Position numbers and translations under genes: made by a program. The notes below the pieces were generated by a model. The model did no database searches and was not told the DNA's origin. It was given only the letters and a program-made list of their open reading frames with translations. Below, in pieces: positions 8,048-16,681 of a stretch of DNA of 41,183 nucleotides. Position 1 is the first letter of the stretch; every line of letters starts with the position of its first letter. Source of the stretch: Planctomycetota bacterium (lineage in GTDB: Bacteria > Planctomycetota > Phycisphaerae > Phycisphaerales > SM1A02); the NCBI GenBank assembly GCA_009926625.1, contig RFON01000024.1, positions 1-41,183 on the forward strand, read 5' to 3'.

Positions 8048-9225
8048 AGCAGTTCCCCTTCGCCCTCGACGGGACGGATCGCCTTGAACGATGGCTCGTT
8101 CTCACCGCCGCCAAGCATCTCGGGCGCACTTGAACCGGTGTAGGGCCCCCACCGCTCGAGGTACACATCGCGGTAGAGGTCGCTCATCGGCGGCACGGGC
8201 GACTGATCGGACCACTCGACCGCCGCGCGCACCGTTGCGCGCACTTCGCGCTGGATCGACTTGAAGTCGTCTTCGGTCAAGCCGCGCGAATCGAGATGGG
8301 CCTTGAGGCGCCCAATCGGATCGTCGCGTTCGTATGCCTCCTCTTCCTCCCGCGTGCGGTACTTGCGCGGATCGGACATGGAGTGACCCTTGTATCGGTA
8401 GCAGCGCATGTCCACGAACACGGGTCGACTGGTGGAACGCACGCGCTCGACGACATCGCGCATCGCCCAGTAGGTCTCGAGCACATCCATCCCATCGATG
8501 GCGATGCCCTCCATCCCGTAGGCGGCTGCCTTCGCCGAAATGTCATGCCCCATGGTGGTGCCGCGCACGATCGATGTACCCATCGAGTAGCCGTTGTTCT
8601 CGCAGATGATGATGACGGGCAAGTCAAAGAGCCCTGCGAGGTTCATCGCCTCATGCACCGAGCCTTGATTGAGCGCGCCATCACCGAGGAACGCCAGGGT
8701 GACGCGCGATGACTTCCCGCCGTTGATCACTTCGTCTTCGTACTTCGTGCCGAACGCAAGCCCGACGCCGAGCGGAATCTGCGCGCCGACGATGCCGTGA
8801 CCGCCAAACAGGTTGTTGGCGCGGTCGAACATGTGCATCGATCCGCCCTTGCCCTTCGCGCATCCGCCGATGCGCCCGAACATCTCCGCCATGCAGAATC
8901 GCGGGTCCATTCCGCGCGCGAGGGCGTGTCCATGATCGCGGTACGCGGTCACGATCGGATCGCGCTGCTCCGCCGCGGCAACGCAGCCGACCGCGACTGC
9001 CTCCTGCCCGATGTACACATGGCAGAAGCCGCCGATCTTCTTGTCCTGGTACGCCTGCATGCAGCGCAGTTCAAACTCGCGGATGAGCATCATTTCGCGG
9101 AGCCAACCGCGCGCCGTCTCGAACGGCACTTCGTTTCGCGGAACATTCGGGCGCGGAGGCTGCGCTGTGGCGCAATCGCCTGCCCCCGAAGTCGCGTCAA
9201 CAGATGCTGGCGGGGCGGAAGCCAT
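8044..9225 (-). CDS. pdhA: Pyruvate dehydrogenase E1 component, alpha subunit
   Basis: 393 aa from ATG at 9225. It binds thiamine diphosphate: the motif GDGALNQG to ENNGYS is the expected GDG-X-NN Mg/ThDP site. Other marks are REFELRCMQAYQDKKIGGFCH, IGQEAVAVG, TAYRDHGHALARG, KGKGGSMHMF, GGHGIVGAQIPLG and the loop RYKGHSMSDPRKYRTREE. A 35-residue Ala/Pro-rich N-terminal extension precedes the conserved part. It is first in the operon; the promoter at 9248-9276 would give a leader of only about 15 nt. No E3 (lipoamide dehydrogenase) gene is near. Confidence 0.94.
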   Translation of the reverse strand: MASAPPASVDATSGAGDCATAQPPRPNVPRNEVPFETARGWLREMMLIREFELRCMQAYQDKKIGGFCHVYIGQEAVAVGCVAAAEQRDPIVTAYRDHGHALARGMDPRFCMAEMFGRIGGCAKGKGGSMHMFDRANNLFGGHGIVGAQIPLGVGLAFGTKYEDEVINGGKSSRVTLAFLGDGALNQGSVHEAMNLAGLFDLPVIIICENNGYSMGTSIVRGTTMGHDISAKAAAYGMEGIAIDGMDVLETYWAMRDVVERVRSTSRPVFVDMRCYRYKGHSMSDPRKYRTREEEEAYERDDPIGRLKAHLDSRGLTEDDFKSIQREVRATVRAAVEWSDQSPVPPMSDLYRDVYLERWGPYTGSSAPEMLGGGENEPSFKAIRPVEGEGELL

Positions 9226-9247
9226 GGAATGGATCTCGAGCCCCTCT

Positions 9248-9276
9248 GTTATAGGGGTTCCGACCCACCGCGACAA
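9248..9276 (-). promoter_or_regulatory. Sigma70-type promoter for pdhA-pdhB-pdhC
   Basis: Read leftward: TTGTCG (9271-9276), exactly 17 nt, then TATAAC (9248-9253). These match the consensus at 4/6 and 5/6. The predicted transcription start is near 9240, about 15 nt before the ATG. The stretch 9238-9260 also folds as GAGCCCCT/AGGGGTTC around the -10, a possible operator or weak terminator for the preceding S41 gene. Confidence 0.6.
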
Positions 9277-9298
9277 GCAGCATCGATGCGCCGCGGGG

Positions 9299-11689
9299 TC
9301 ACTGCGGTTCTGCCTTGCCTCGGCTCGTTGCCTTGCCCTGCGTGGACTTCGCGATTTGCGCACGCTCCGCTTCACCAGCAACGCGCGCCTGCAACACCAT
9401 GAGCGCCGTTTCCAACTGCGGATCAATTCCCTTGGCGAGCAGGTTGCCGATGATCGGGCGCAGGTCCGCGCCATGGCGGTTCCACTCGCCTTCATCGATT
9501 CGGTCGGCCGCGAGGCGCATCTCGCCGCTGCCTTCCGCCTGGTTCGGCGTGAGCTTCACGAGCAAGTCGGGGTTCACCCCCCAATCGGTGCTCTGCGTGC
9601 GGCGATGCACGAGCCGCCGCCCGCCCGTCTCCGTTGGGATGAGGTAGTACTGAACCGTCACCTTCACGGCAGCTTCGTTCTCGCCGTCCTGCAGCGGCTG
9701 AACGGTCTGCACGCTGCCCTTGCCGAACGACCGCTCACCGATCACCACTGCTGCGCCGTGCGCTTGCAGGCTGCCCGAGACGATTTCGCTTGCGCTCGCC
9801 GATGCGCCGTTGATCAGCACCACCAGCGGGAGCCCAGCGAGCGCCGCACGCGACCGCTCCGCATTGAATGCATTGAGGATGTTGCCGTCGCGGTCCTGCA
9901 CCGACACGATCTCCCCCTCTGGCACGAAGAGATTGACGAACGCCACCGCCGACTTGAGCAGTCCACCAGGATTGCCGCGAAGGTCGAGCACGAGGCCGTT
10001 CAGGCGCCCGCCCTTGCGCATCTCGCGGATGGAATCCATGAAGTCGTCGAGCGAATCCTCGTTGAACGATGTGAGACGGATGTAGCCGATGCCGCTGTCG
10101 GGATCGATCCACCAATCCCACTCGGGCAGTCCGCGCTCGTCGAGCGATTCCTTCCACCAGCCGTTCACGGAACGCATCTTGATGCTTGCGCGGCGCAGCT
10201 TGAAGTCGAGCGGATCTGCGGTGCCTTCGCGCGCAACGGTGAGCGTGACAGGCTGGCCGACGGGCCCCGTGATCGTGTCCACGGCGCGGTTGAGCGTCCA
10301 GCCCACGGTGGATTGCCCATCGACGGCCGTGATGCGATCGCCCGGGCGGATGCCCGCGCGCGATGCGGGCGAGCCTTCGAGCGGATTGACGATCATCAAT
10401 TCGCGCTTGTCGTTGTGGCGGATGAGGATGCCGACGCCGACGAAGTTGCCTTCGATGCCCTGGCGGAATCGGCGCAGCCCATCGGGCCAGATGATCTCCG
10501 AGTAGTCGTCCTCGTACTGCTTCGACAACTGCGTGGTCGCGCCCTCGCCGAACTCACGCAGGATCACTTCGCGCGGCAGTTGAACGGTCTCGTCGTTGCG
10601 CGTGAAGATTTCCTTCAGGACGCGCTGGAAATCCGACGGCCCGACTCGCGCGCCTGGTTCGCGCGCCGCGAGCGCCTCACGCTGGCTCTTGACGAAGGCC
10701 TTCATCACCGCAACCTTCGCTGGATCGCCGAGTCCCTTGAAGTTCTCCACCAGCTGCGGCGTGTCGAGCATCAACTCCACCGAGTCGAGCCCGCCGTCGA
10801 TCAGCGGTGCCCAGCCTGCGTTCGTGACATGCTCGCTCGCCGCCTGCCGCAGTCCCATCAGCACCAACTTCGGGGTGATGCCGCGCAGGCGCTCCTTCCA
10901 ATCATCGGCGAACAGTTCGTTGAACTCGGGATCCTTTTCCTCCTCGCTCGCGGGCGCGATCGGCTTGCCTTCTGCCTTCGCTGCCGCTTCAAGTCGCGCG
11001 TTCTGCAGCTTCCGCAAGCGATACAGCTCGCGTGGCGCGAACTCGGCGACGAGCGTCACCTTGCGGTTGAACGCATCCAGTTCCGCATCGATCTCCTTGT
11101 AGCGGTCGGTGTCGGCGCCGTCGTGCAGCGCCTTCAATCGAAAGAGGATTTCCTGCGCAAGCAGCAGGTCCCCATCGCGCTGCGCCTTGTCGAGTTCGCC
11201 GCGCGCGAGGCGCTCAAGCGACACACCATCGGGACCCGCAAGCCACGACTGCCACTGCTCCGCCGGCATCAGGTACTTGATGTTGACGGCATGAAGCAGC
11301 GCGAGCGTGACATCGGCGGCGCTGGTGGCGGTGGCAAGATCCTTGGTCCTGCGTTCGAGTTCGGCAACGCGGGCCTTTTCTTGCTCCACGACATTCGCAT
11401 TGCGCTGCTTGACGGAGGCGCGAAGCGCCTGCAAGGCCGCGGCGTCGCCCGCGGGAGGCGCCGAGAGAAGATCATGCACGCCACCGAGATCATCCGCCTT
11501 CGCGGCGTCCCACACTCGGTCGCTCCATGCTGCAACGCCGGCCTCGCCGTCGCGGGTCTCCGCGTTCGCTGGCAGAGCGCTGCCGATTGCAAGCAGCGCG
11601 GCAAGCGCCGCGGCACCCGTTTGCATCCGATGCGACGGCAGCCAAGGCGACAAATCGGCCGACATGCGGCGCGTGGCAGGGAAAGTCAT
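9299..11689 (-). CDS. Periplasmic C-terminal processing protease, family S41 (Prc/CtpA type) with PDZ domain
   Basis: 796 aa. A signal peptide (MTFPATRR to ALPANA-E) sends it across the membrane. A large N-terminal helical region precedes a PDZ domain (NPLEGSPASRAGIRPGDRITAVDGQST). The S41 protease domain follows: GLVLDLRGNPGG, LINGASASASEIVSG and GERSFGKGSVQTVQPL. By alignment with E. coli Prc (S452/K477) the Ser-Lys dyad is S632 and K657. A tail after the domain ends in basic residues. The start is ATG at 11689 because GGAGG lies 5 nt upstream; an ATG at 11701 overlaps that site. The leader carries a 7-bp hairpin (11709-11715 with 11724-11730). Family members trim C-termini of envelope proteins; the substrate here is unknown. 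Confidence 0.9.
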   Translation of the reverse strand: MTFPATRRMSADLSPWLPSHRMQTGAAALAALLAIGSALPANAETRDGEAGVAAWSDRVWDAAKADDLGGVHDLLSAPPAGDAAALQALRASVKQRNANVVEQEKARVAELERRTKDLATATSAADVTLALLHAVNIKYLMPAEQWQSWLAGPDGVSLERLARGELDKAQRDGDLLLAQEILFRLKALHDGADTDRYKEIDAELDAFNRKVTLVAEFAPRELYRLRKLQNARLEAAAKAEGKPIAPASEEEKDPEFNELFADDWKERLRGITPKLVLMGLRQAASEHVTNAGWAPLIDGGLDSVELMLDTPQLVENFKGLGDPAKVAVMKAFVKSQREALAAREPGARVGPSDFQRVLKEIFTRNDETVQLPREVILREFGEGATTQLSKQYEDDYSEIIWPDGLRRFRQGIEGNFVGVGILIRHNDKRELMIVNPLEGSPASRAGIRPGDRITAVDGQSTVGWTLNRAVDTITGPVGQPVTLTVAREGTADPLDFKLRRASIKMRSVNGWWKESLDERGLPEWDWWIDPDSGIGYIRLTSFNEDSLDDFMDSIREMRKGGRLNGLVLDLRGNPGGLLKSAVAFVNLFVPEGEIVSVQDRDGNILNAFNAERSRAALAGLPLVVLINGASASASEIVSGSLQAHGAAVVIGERSFGKGSVQTVQPLQDGENEAAVKVTVQYYLIPTETGGRRLVHRRTQSTDWGVNPDLLVKLTPNQAEGSGEMRLAADRIDEGEWNRHGADLRPIIGNLLAKGIDPQLETALMVLQARVAGEAERAQIAKSTQGKATSRGKAEPQ

Positions 11690-11736
11690 GGAGTCCTCCA
11701 TATGGATTGGGCGGCCGATGCCCGCCGCCCTCAGTA

Positions 11737-11767
11737 GTTATAGTCTGATTCCGCGGTAACGGTTCAA
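11737..11767 (-). promoter_or_regulatory. Candidate promoter for the S41 protease
   Basis: Leftward TATAAC (11737-11742) is a 5/6 -10 box. The best -35 is TTGAAC (11762-11767), but the spacer is 19 nt, longer than usual. The start codon is 47 nt downstream of the -10. Confidence 0.4.
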
Positions 11768-11865
11768 GTGGCGGCGGCGGAAATCAGCGCGGTTGCCGAG
11801 AGGGCAGGCGTTGTTCGACCGCCTCAAATGTCCTTGCGTTTTCCCAACTGACGAAGCCCCTCTGC

Positions 11866-12864
11866 ATGCCGAGCCCAGTGATCCACGACCAGCCCGTGCC
11901 CTGCCCCGACTGCGGCTACGACCTGCGCGGCAGCAGCGCGCCGCAGTGTCCCGAGTGCGGTTGTTCCGTCTCTCGTGCCTCGGTCATTCGTTCGCAGCGC
12001 TCGAGCAACCTCGACGATCCCCAGTCCGGCGGCGACTCGGTGGTCGGGCAGTCCGTCTTGGCGCTTGACCGCATCCGCAGGAATCTGCTCTGGACGCTCC
12101 CGCTGTGGCTTGGTTGTGTCGGGCTTCCAGGCCCAGGAACGCTGCTGTGGCTGCTGCTGACCATCGGCAGTGCGGCGCGCTGCCTGACACTGTGGCAGTT
12201 GCGGCGCGAGCAGGTGCAGTTGTGGAACGCTTCAAGCGAGGTGTCCGAGCGCTGGTGGCTGCTTGCACGCGCCGAGATGTTCGTCGCACTCGGCGGCGGA
12301 ATCCTGCTGGTGCTGGTGTCCTTCAGCAAGACACCCGCATTCTTTGAGTGGCTCCTTGTGTTGGTGCAATGTGCTTGGGCCGCGCTGATTGCGCTGGCCA
12401 ACCTCACTTCGGCGCAGATCGGCTTGCGGCTCATCATGGCTGAGGGCGAGCGCGAGCCGTCGAAGCACTTGGGGCTCGTGACGGCGGCATCACTGGCTGG
12501 TGCGGCGTTGGTGCAGCCGCTGTTGCTCCTTGGACTGCTGCCGAAACTGCCGCCGCAGTTCGAGTGGGTTGCGGTGGGTGCCGTGCTGCTCTTCATCGGC
12601 GGCTGCCTCGCGGGCATCGGGTCGCTCGTGCTGACGCGCGAGATTCTCGAGGATGCGGCATCAGCACTCCGCGAGGGAGATCGCGCGCGGCGCCGCGCGT
12701 TGACCCGCGACCGCGAAGATGCGTTGGCTCGGGCCGTGCTTCGGCAGCAGATGGAACGCCCCGTGCGCCCACCTGAACACCCGCGTCCCGCGCATCGCAG
12801 CGACGGCGGCGACGGCAAGGACGACAGCGACGATCCGATTCCGCTTGCCGACGAGGACGACTGA
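11866..12864 (+). CDS. Zinc-ribbon membrane protein of unknown function
   Basis: 332 aa. An N-terminal zinc ribbon (CPDCGYDLRG, then CPECGCSV) of the type common in planctomycete membrane proteins precedes about five hydrophobic segments: LLWTLPLWLGCVGLPG, TLLWLLLTIG, MFVALGGGILLVLV, WLLVLVQCAWAALIAL, and the LAGAALVQPLLLLGLL to AVLLFIGGCLAGIG region. The C-terminus is charged and cytoplasmic in character (basic stretch, then an Asp-rich end). It stands alone between two leftward genes. A similar zinc-ribbon-plus-membrane design is seen at 23938-24828. Function is not recognised. Confidence 0.75.
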   Translation: MPSPVIHDQPVPCPDCGYDLRGSSAPQCPECGCSVSRASVIRSQRSSNLDDPQSGGDSVVGQSVLALDRIRRNLLWTLPLWLGCVGLPGPGTLLWLLLTIGSAARCLTLWQLRREQVQLWNASSEVSERWWLLARAEMFVALGGGILLVLVSFSKTPAFFEWLLVLVQCAWAALIALANLTSAQIGLRLIMAEGEREPSKHLGLVTAASLAGAALVQPLLLLGLLPKLPPQFEWVAVGAVLLFIGGCLAGIGSLVLTREILEDAASALREGDRARRRALTRDREDALARAVLRQQMERPVRPPEHPRPAHRSDGGDGKDDSDDPIPLADEDD

Positions 12865-12870
12865 GCATTC

Positions 12871-12920
12871 ACCCGCCGTCACCCGCCGTCACCCGCGCCA
12901 AACCGCGCCGAACCGCGCCT
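12871..12920 (+). repeat. Five contiguous degenerate 10-bp repeats between convergent genes
   Basis: Units ACCCGCCGTC, ACCCGCCGTC, ACCCGCGCCA, AACCGCGCCG and AACCGCGCCT fill almost all of the 66 bp between the stops at 12864 and 12931. There is no stem-loop plus T-run. It may be a slippage-prone spacer or a C-rich Rho-type site for the rightward transcript. Confidence 0.6.
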
Positions 12921-12930
12921 GCGGATTGGT

Positions 12931-14454
12931 TCATTTCGCAGCGCGCGAGGCCCATGCGTTTTCTGCGAGGTCGATCGCGCGCGCGAGCCCAGCCGCCTTG
13001 TTCGCCGTTTCCTCCCATTCGCGCGCCGCATCGCTGTCGAGTACCACGCCCGCACCTGCCTGCAGGTGGTACTGCCACTGCACCGATCCAGTCGGCGCAT
13101 GATCCGCTTCGGGAGGCACGGGAACGACCATCATGCGAAGCGCGATGGCCATGTCGACATCGCCCGACCATCCGATCGCACCGATCCCACCCGCATAGGG
13201 ACCGCGCCGCACGGGTTCGAGTTCATCGATGATCTCGATCGCGCGCACCTTGGGTGCACCGCTGACCGTGCCGACAGGCAATGCCGCGCGCAGCGCATCC
13301 CACCCATCGACCTCCGCACGCAGTCGCCCAGTCACCGTCGATGAGATGTGCATGACATGCGAGAAGCGTTCAATCTCCATCGAGCGAACGACCCGCACTG
13401 ATCCTGCATCGCTGACGCGCCCCAGATCGTTGCGCGCGAGGTCGACGAGCATCGTGTGCTCGGCGCGCTCCTTCTCGTCGGCGAGCAGTTCGCGCGCGAG
13501 TGCTGCGTCCTCGTCGTGCGTGCGCCCGCGGCGGCGCGTTCCAGCGAGCGGCCTGCTGACGACATCGCGCCCGCGCGTTCGGCAGAGGATTTCGGGGCTC
13601 GCCGCAACGAGGATGCATCCCTGCGCCTGCAGATAGACCTGATACGGGCTTGGATTGACCACACGCAGCGCGCGGTAGACATCGAACGGGTCGACCCAAC
13701 TGCTGCGCATGAATCGCTGGCTGAGCACCACCTGGAACGCATCTCCCGCGGCGATGTATTCGACCGCCCGCCGCACGGATGCCTCGAATGCGCTGCGTTC
13801 GGTGACGCTCGTGCCTGGATCGCGCGGTCGTGCCGCGACATCAAGGTCGACGCGCCCGCTCGCAAGCGGCGGCATGGGGGCAGTGAGGCGCGCTTCAAGT
13901 GCATCGAGCGCCGACGCACCGCTGCGAGCCTCGTCCGCCAGTTGCGCGCAGACCAAGTGAACGACCTTGGTGGCGTGATCGAAGATGACGACATCGCGGT
14001 AGAGCGCGACATGCAGGTCGGGCAAGCCTCGGTCGTCGCGCGGCGCATGCGCGAAGGGAAGCTTGCCTGGTTCGAGCCATCGCACCGCGTCGAAACCGAC
14101 CATGCCGACCCATCCGCCGCAGAAGCACGGCGGGAGTTCGCCGATCGGCTCGACTCCCGACCAGCGTGCTGCATCGCGCACGCAGCGGAACGGGTCCTCG
14201 GCATGCGCGTGCGTGTCATGCGCCCCGCTTGGTGAATGTTCGCGCACCGTGACGCTGTTGCCGCGCGCTATGACCTCGACCACGGGCTGTGCGCCGAGCA
14301 TCGAGTACCGCCCCACCGCCCCGCCCTGATCGACGGATTCGAACAGGAAACTCGGTGCACTGCGTTGGTCCGGCGCGACAAGGCGGCGATACGCCAATAC
14401 GGGCGTCAACTGGTCGCCGAAGATGCGGCGCGTATGCAGGCGAACGGGCTTCAT
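12931..14454 (-). CDS. trpE: Anthranilate synthase component I
   Basis: 507 aa. It converts chorismate to anthranilate with a glutaminase partner (TrpG), first step of tryptophan synthesis. The N-terminal part has FLFESVDQGGAVGRYSMLG, matching the LLES..RYS region that binds tryptophan for feedback inhibition; this favours TrpE over PabB. The chorismate-binding domain has GDAFQVVLSQRF, PSPYQVYL, RPLAGTRRRG, ERAEHTMLVDLARNDLGRV, PVGTVSGAPKVRA and GPYAGGIGAIGW. ATG at 14454 is chosen because homology starts there (MKPVRLHTRRIF). It follows ruvC by 28 nt. No other trp gene is nearby, and the operon leader shows no Trp-rich peptide. Confidence 0.9.
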   Translation of the reverse strand: MKPVRLHTRRIFGDQLTPVLAYRRLVAPDQRSAPSFLFESVDQGGAVGRYSMLGAQPVVEVIARGNSVTVREHSPSGAHDTHAHAEDPFRCVRDAARWSGVEPIGELPPCFCGGWVGMVGFDAVRWLEPGKLPFAHAPRDDRGLPDLHVALYRDVVIFDHATKVVHLVCAQLADEARSGASALDALEARLTAPMPPLASGRVDLDVAARPRDPGTSVTERSAFEASVRRAVEYIAAGDAFQVVLSQRFMRSSWVDPFDVYRALRVVNPSPYQVYLQAQGCILVAASPEILCRTRGRDVVSRPLAGTRRRGRTHDEDAALARELLADEKERAEHTMLVDLARNDLGRVSDAGSVRVVRSMEIERFSHVMHISSTVTGRLRAEVDGWDALRAALPVGTVSGAPKVRAIEIIDELEPVRRGPYAGGIGAIGWSGDVDMAIALRMMVVPVPPEADHAPTGSVQWQYHLQAGAGVVLDSDAAREWEETANKAAGLARAIDLAENAWASRAAK

Positions 14455-14482
14455 CGGCGGCGCGAAGCGTAGCCGCGCCGCG

Positions 14483-14959
14483 TCAACGCTGGCGATTCGC
14501 GTCGGCGAGCGCCACGGCGAGCGCATCCGCCACATCGGCGGGCGATGGCGGCTTCGCCAGTCCGCATCGTGCCGCGATCGCCAACTGCATCTGCCGCTTG
14601 GTCGCGTGACCGTTCCCAGTCAGCGATGACTTCACCGTGGTCGGCGCGATCTCGCTGATGGCGATGTCTGAGCGCGCAGCGGCGAGCAGGATCACGCCGC
14701 GCGCATGCGCCATGATGACGGCGGTGCGGACATGCTTGGCGTGAACGAACAATTGCTCGACGGCGATGCGCTGCGGTCGCAGTTCGGCGATGAGTTCCGT
14801 GAGGTCGCGCTCGAGCGCAACGAGGCGCGATGCCACCGTTGTGCGAGCCTGCAGGCGCAGGATGCCCGCTTCCACCACGCTGACGCTGCCGGCGCGGCCG
14901 CAGTCAACGCAGCCGTAGCCCGTGCGCTGCAAACCTGGATCGATGCCGAGGATTCGCAT
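14483..14959 (-). CDS. ruvC: Holliday junction resolvase RuvC
   Basis: 158 aa, normal length. It resolves four-way junctions made in recombination repair, usually with RuvAB. It opens MRILGIDPGLQRTGYG, with the catalytic acidic residues D7, E68 (AVEQLF), D142 and D145 (SPADVADALAVAL) all in place. It starts 2 nt after the ABC ATPase stop. RuvA and RuvB are not in the window. Confidence 0.93.
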   Translation of the reverse strand: MRILGIDPGLQRTGYGCVDCGRAGSVSVVEAGILRLQARTTVASRLVALERDLTELIAELRPQRIAVEQLFVHAKHVRTAVIMAHARGVILLAAARSDIAISEIAPTTVKSSLTGNGHATKRQMQLAIAARCGLAKPPSPADVADALAVALADANRQR

Positions 14960-14961
14960 CG

Positions 14962-15720
14962 TTAGGCGTGTGGCTCCGCGGGAGCCGATGCGTTCATGGC
15001 ATGCACTGGGGCGGACGCTCCGCGACCACCTGGAACATCCGACATGAGCAATCCATCGCTCAGTCGGATCACACGCTGCGAGCGTTCGGCGATGCGGTCA
15101 TCGTGCGTGACGAGCACGATCGTCAGCCCCTGCGCATGCAGGCGATCCAGCACGCCGAGGATCGCCTCGCCCGTTGCGGAGTCGAGGTTCCCCGTGGGCT
15201 CGTCGGCCATGATGATCGACGGATTCGACACGAGCGCCCGCGCGATCGCGGCGCGCTGCTGCTGTCCGCCCGAGAGTTCCGCGGGGCGATGCGACATGCG
15301 CGCGGTGAGCCCGACGAGCTCGATCTTCTCGGCCGCGCGCGCGCGTCGCTCTGCGCGGTCAAGCCCCTGATAGAACAGCGGCACTTCCACATTCTCAAGC
15401 ACCGTGAGTTCGGGGATCAGGTTGAACGCCTGGAAGACGAATCCGATGCGCTTGCCGCGCACATGCGAGAGTTGCTCGTCGCTCAGTTGCGCGACATCCT
15501 GTCCATCGAGCAGGTACTGACCGCCCGTCGGTCGATCAAGGCAGCCGAGGATGTTCATCAGCGTGCTCTTACCCGAACCCGACGCGCCCATGATGGCGAG
15601 ATACTGCCCGCGCGGGATCTGAAGGTCCACGCCGCGAAGTGCATCGACCATCACCGTGCCATCGGGATGGCAATACCGTCTGCAGATGCCCCGCAGCTGT
15701 GCTGCATGATCGCCGTGCAC
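14962..15720 (-). CDS. ABC transporter ATP-binding protein, LolD/MacB type
   Basis: 252 aa from GTG at 15720, with AGGA upstream; the frame is open further (to 15828), but that part overlaps the preceding gene. All ABC motifs are intact: Walker A GASGSGKST, Q-loop VFQAFNLIPELTVLENVEVPL, signature LSGGQQQR, Walker B SIIMADEPTGNLDS and the switch histidine VTHDD. The NLIPELTVLENV and DEPTGNLD wording fits the MacB/LolD/FtsE group acting on envelope substrates. It follows the YdjY-like lipoprotein by 10 nt. No permease subunit is adjacent, so the partner must be elsewhere. Confidence 0.88.
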   Translation of the reverse strand: MHGDHAAQLRGICRRYCHPDGTVMVDALRGVDLQIPRGQYLAIMGASGSGKSTLMNILGCLDRPTGGQYLLDGQDVAQLSDEQLSHVRGKRIGFVFQAFNLIPELTVLENVEVPLFYQGLDRAERRARAAEKIELVGLTARMSHRPAELSGGQQQRAAIARALVSNPSIIMADEPTGNLDSATGEAILGVLDRLHAQGLTIVLVTHDDRIAERSQRVIRLSDGLLMSDVPGGRGASAPVHAMNASAPAEPHA

Positions 15721-15730
15721 GCGGGCGATC

Positions 15731-16567
15731 CTACTGCGATTGAGTCGCTGCAACGCGGAAAACCAGTTGCACCGCGCTGCCCTCGGGCGGCATGCGCGCT
15801 GTGTTCGCCGCCCATGTCGCAGGCGCAAGTTCGATTCGATCGGGAATGACTTCGCGGAAGGCGATCATCTCATCGCCGAAGGTCACGAGCCCGACGATCG
15901 ACCCGGTGTAGTCGGCGACATAGTGTTCACCTGGTCCAAGCGACGGAGGATTCGCACGCACATGCGACCCCGCGAACACGAATCGGTCGCAGGGAAAACG
16001 CTCATCGATGATCGTGCCATCCTTCTCCCGCGCGCCGCGCACCCATTCGCACAGCCGCTCTTCGCGCTCACCATCGGGACCGCCAACGCGCACGAGCACT
16101 TCGACGGGCGATCCGCTCGGACTGACGCAACTGATCCGCCAACTGCCGCCCGCATCCTGCTCCTCGCGCCACGAGCCTGGGGTGCCGGGTCGTGCGCCGA
16201 CGAGCAGCAGCGCCGCGTGGATGAGCGATGGCTCCACCGCCACCGCGAGCAGCGACTCATGTTCGCGGGTGCCCGCCTTGCAAACCAACTGCTCGAGCCA
16301 TCCCTCGCGCACGGCGATCCGAGCATCCACCACAACTTCACCCCGCTCGCGGCAGACCCACAGCCCTTGCGAAATCAGCACGGGACCCCGCGCGCCTTCG
16401 AGCGCCTCTGTTTTCTGCAATTCGTCGGCGGAATGCGCGCATGAAAGCAGCAATCCGGAGCCCAAGGCGAGGAGCAACCCACGGCGAAGCAGGCCGCACC
16501 ACTGCGAGGACCCACGGGACGCTCGTTCTCGGAACCTCATTCGGGCCATTCGGATCAGGCGGACCAT
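15731..16567 (-). CDS. YdjY-domain lipoprotein
   Basis: 278 aa. A basic N-terminus precedes a hydrophobic stretch ending LLLSC, a lipobox with Cys at about 43. The body fits the YdjY family: GWLEQLVCKAGTREHESLLAVAVEPSLIHAALLLVGARPGTPG, then EWVRG and FVFAGSHV, ending with Y.ADYTGSIVGLVTFGDEMIAF. The conserved cysteine and KEHE-like motif are kept. Function of the family is unknown to me. It is first in the operon with the ABC ATPase, ruvC and trpE. ATG at 16567 has no Shine-Dalgarno; in-frame ATGs at 16549 and 16540 are alternatives. Its leader holds a terminator and tandem repeats (16618-16717). Confidence 0.78.
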   Translation of the reverse strand: MVRLIRMARMRFRERASRGSSQWCGLLRRGLLLALGSGLLLSCAHSADELQKTEALEGARGPVLISQGLWVCRERGEVVVDARIAVREGWLEQLVCKAGTREHESLLAVAVEPSLIHAALLLVGARPGTPGSWREEQDAGGSWRISCVSPSGSPVEVLVRVGGPDGEREERLCEWVRGAREKDGTIIDERFPCDRFVFAGSHVRANPPSLGPGEHYVADYTGSIVGLVTFGDEMIAFREVIPDRIELAPATWAANTARMPPEGSAVQLVFRVAATQSQ

Positions 16568-16617
16568 GCGGACGGCATCGTAAATCCCGCTAAAAACAGC
16601 GTCGGCAGGTCAATCGC

Positions 16618-16681
16618 GATGAAGAGAGGGCGTACTGAAGAAAAGGCGTAGAAGAAAAGGCGTAGATGAAGCAAGGGCGTA
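16618..16681 (-). repeat. Four contiguous 14-17-nt repeats in the ydjY operon leader
   Basis: Units on the + strand are 16618-16634, 16635-16650, 16651-16664 and 16665-16681. On the leftward transcript each begins TACGCC and continues as a C/U-rich tract ending CTTC or similar. The two outer units match at 15 of 17 positions; the inner two share TACGCCTTTTCTT. The array starts directly after the terminator stem and ends about 50 nt before the start codon. Regular spacing suggests repeated binding of an RNA- or DNA-binding protein, or a Rho site. Confidence 0.7.

Noticed and set aside
9011-11737. A 908-codon rightward open frame opposite pdhA and the S41 protease
   Set aside because: It spans two recognised genes and their promoter on the other strand and has no family resemblance; His/Arg/Ala-rich composition marks it as a shadow.
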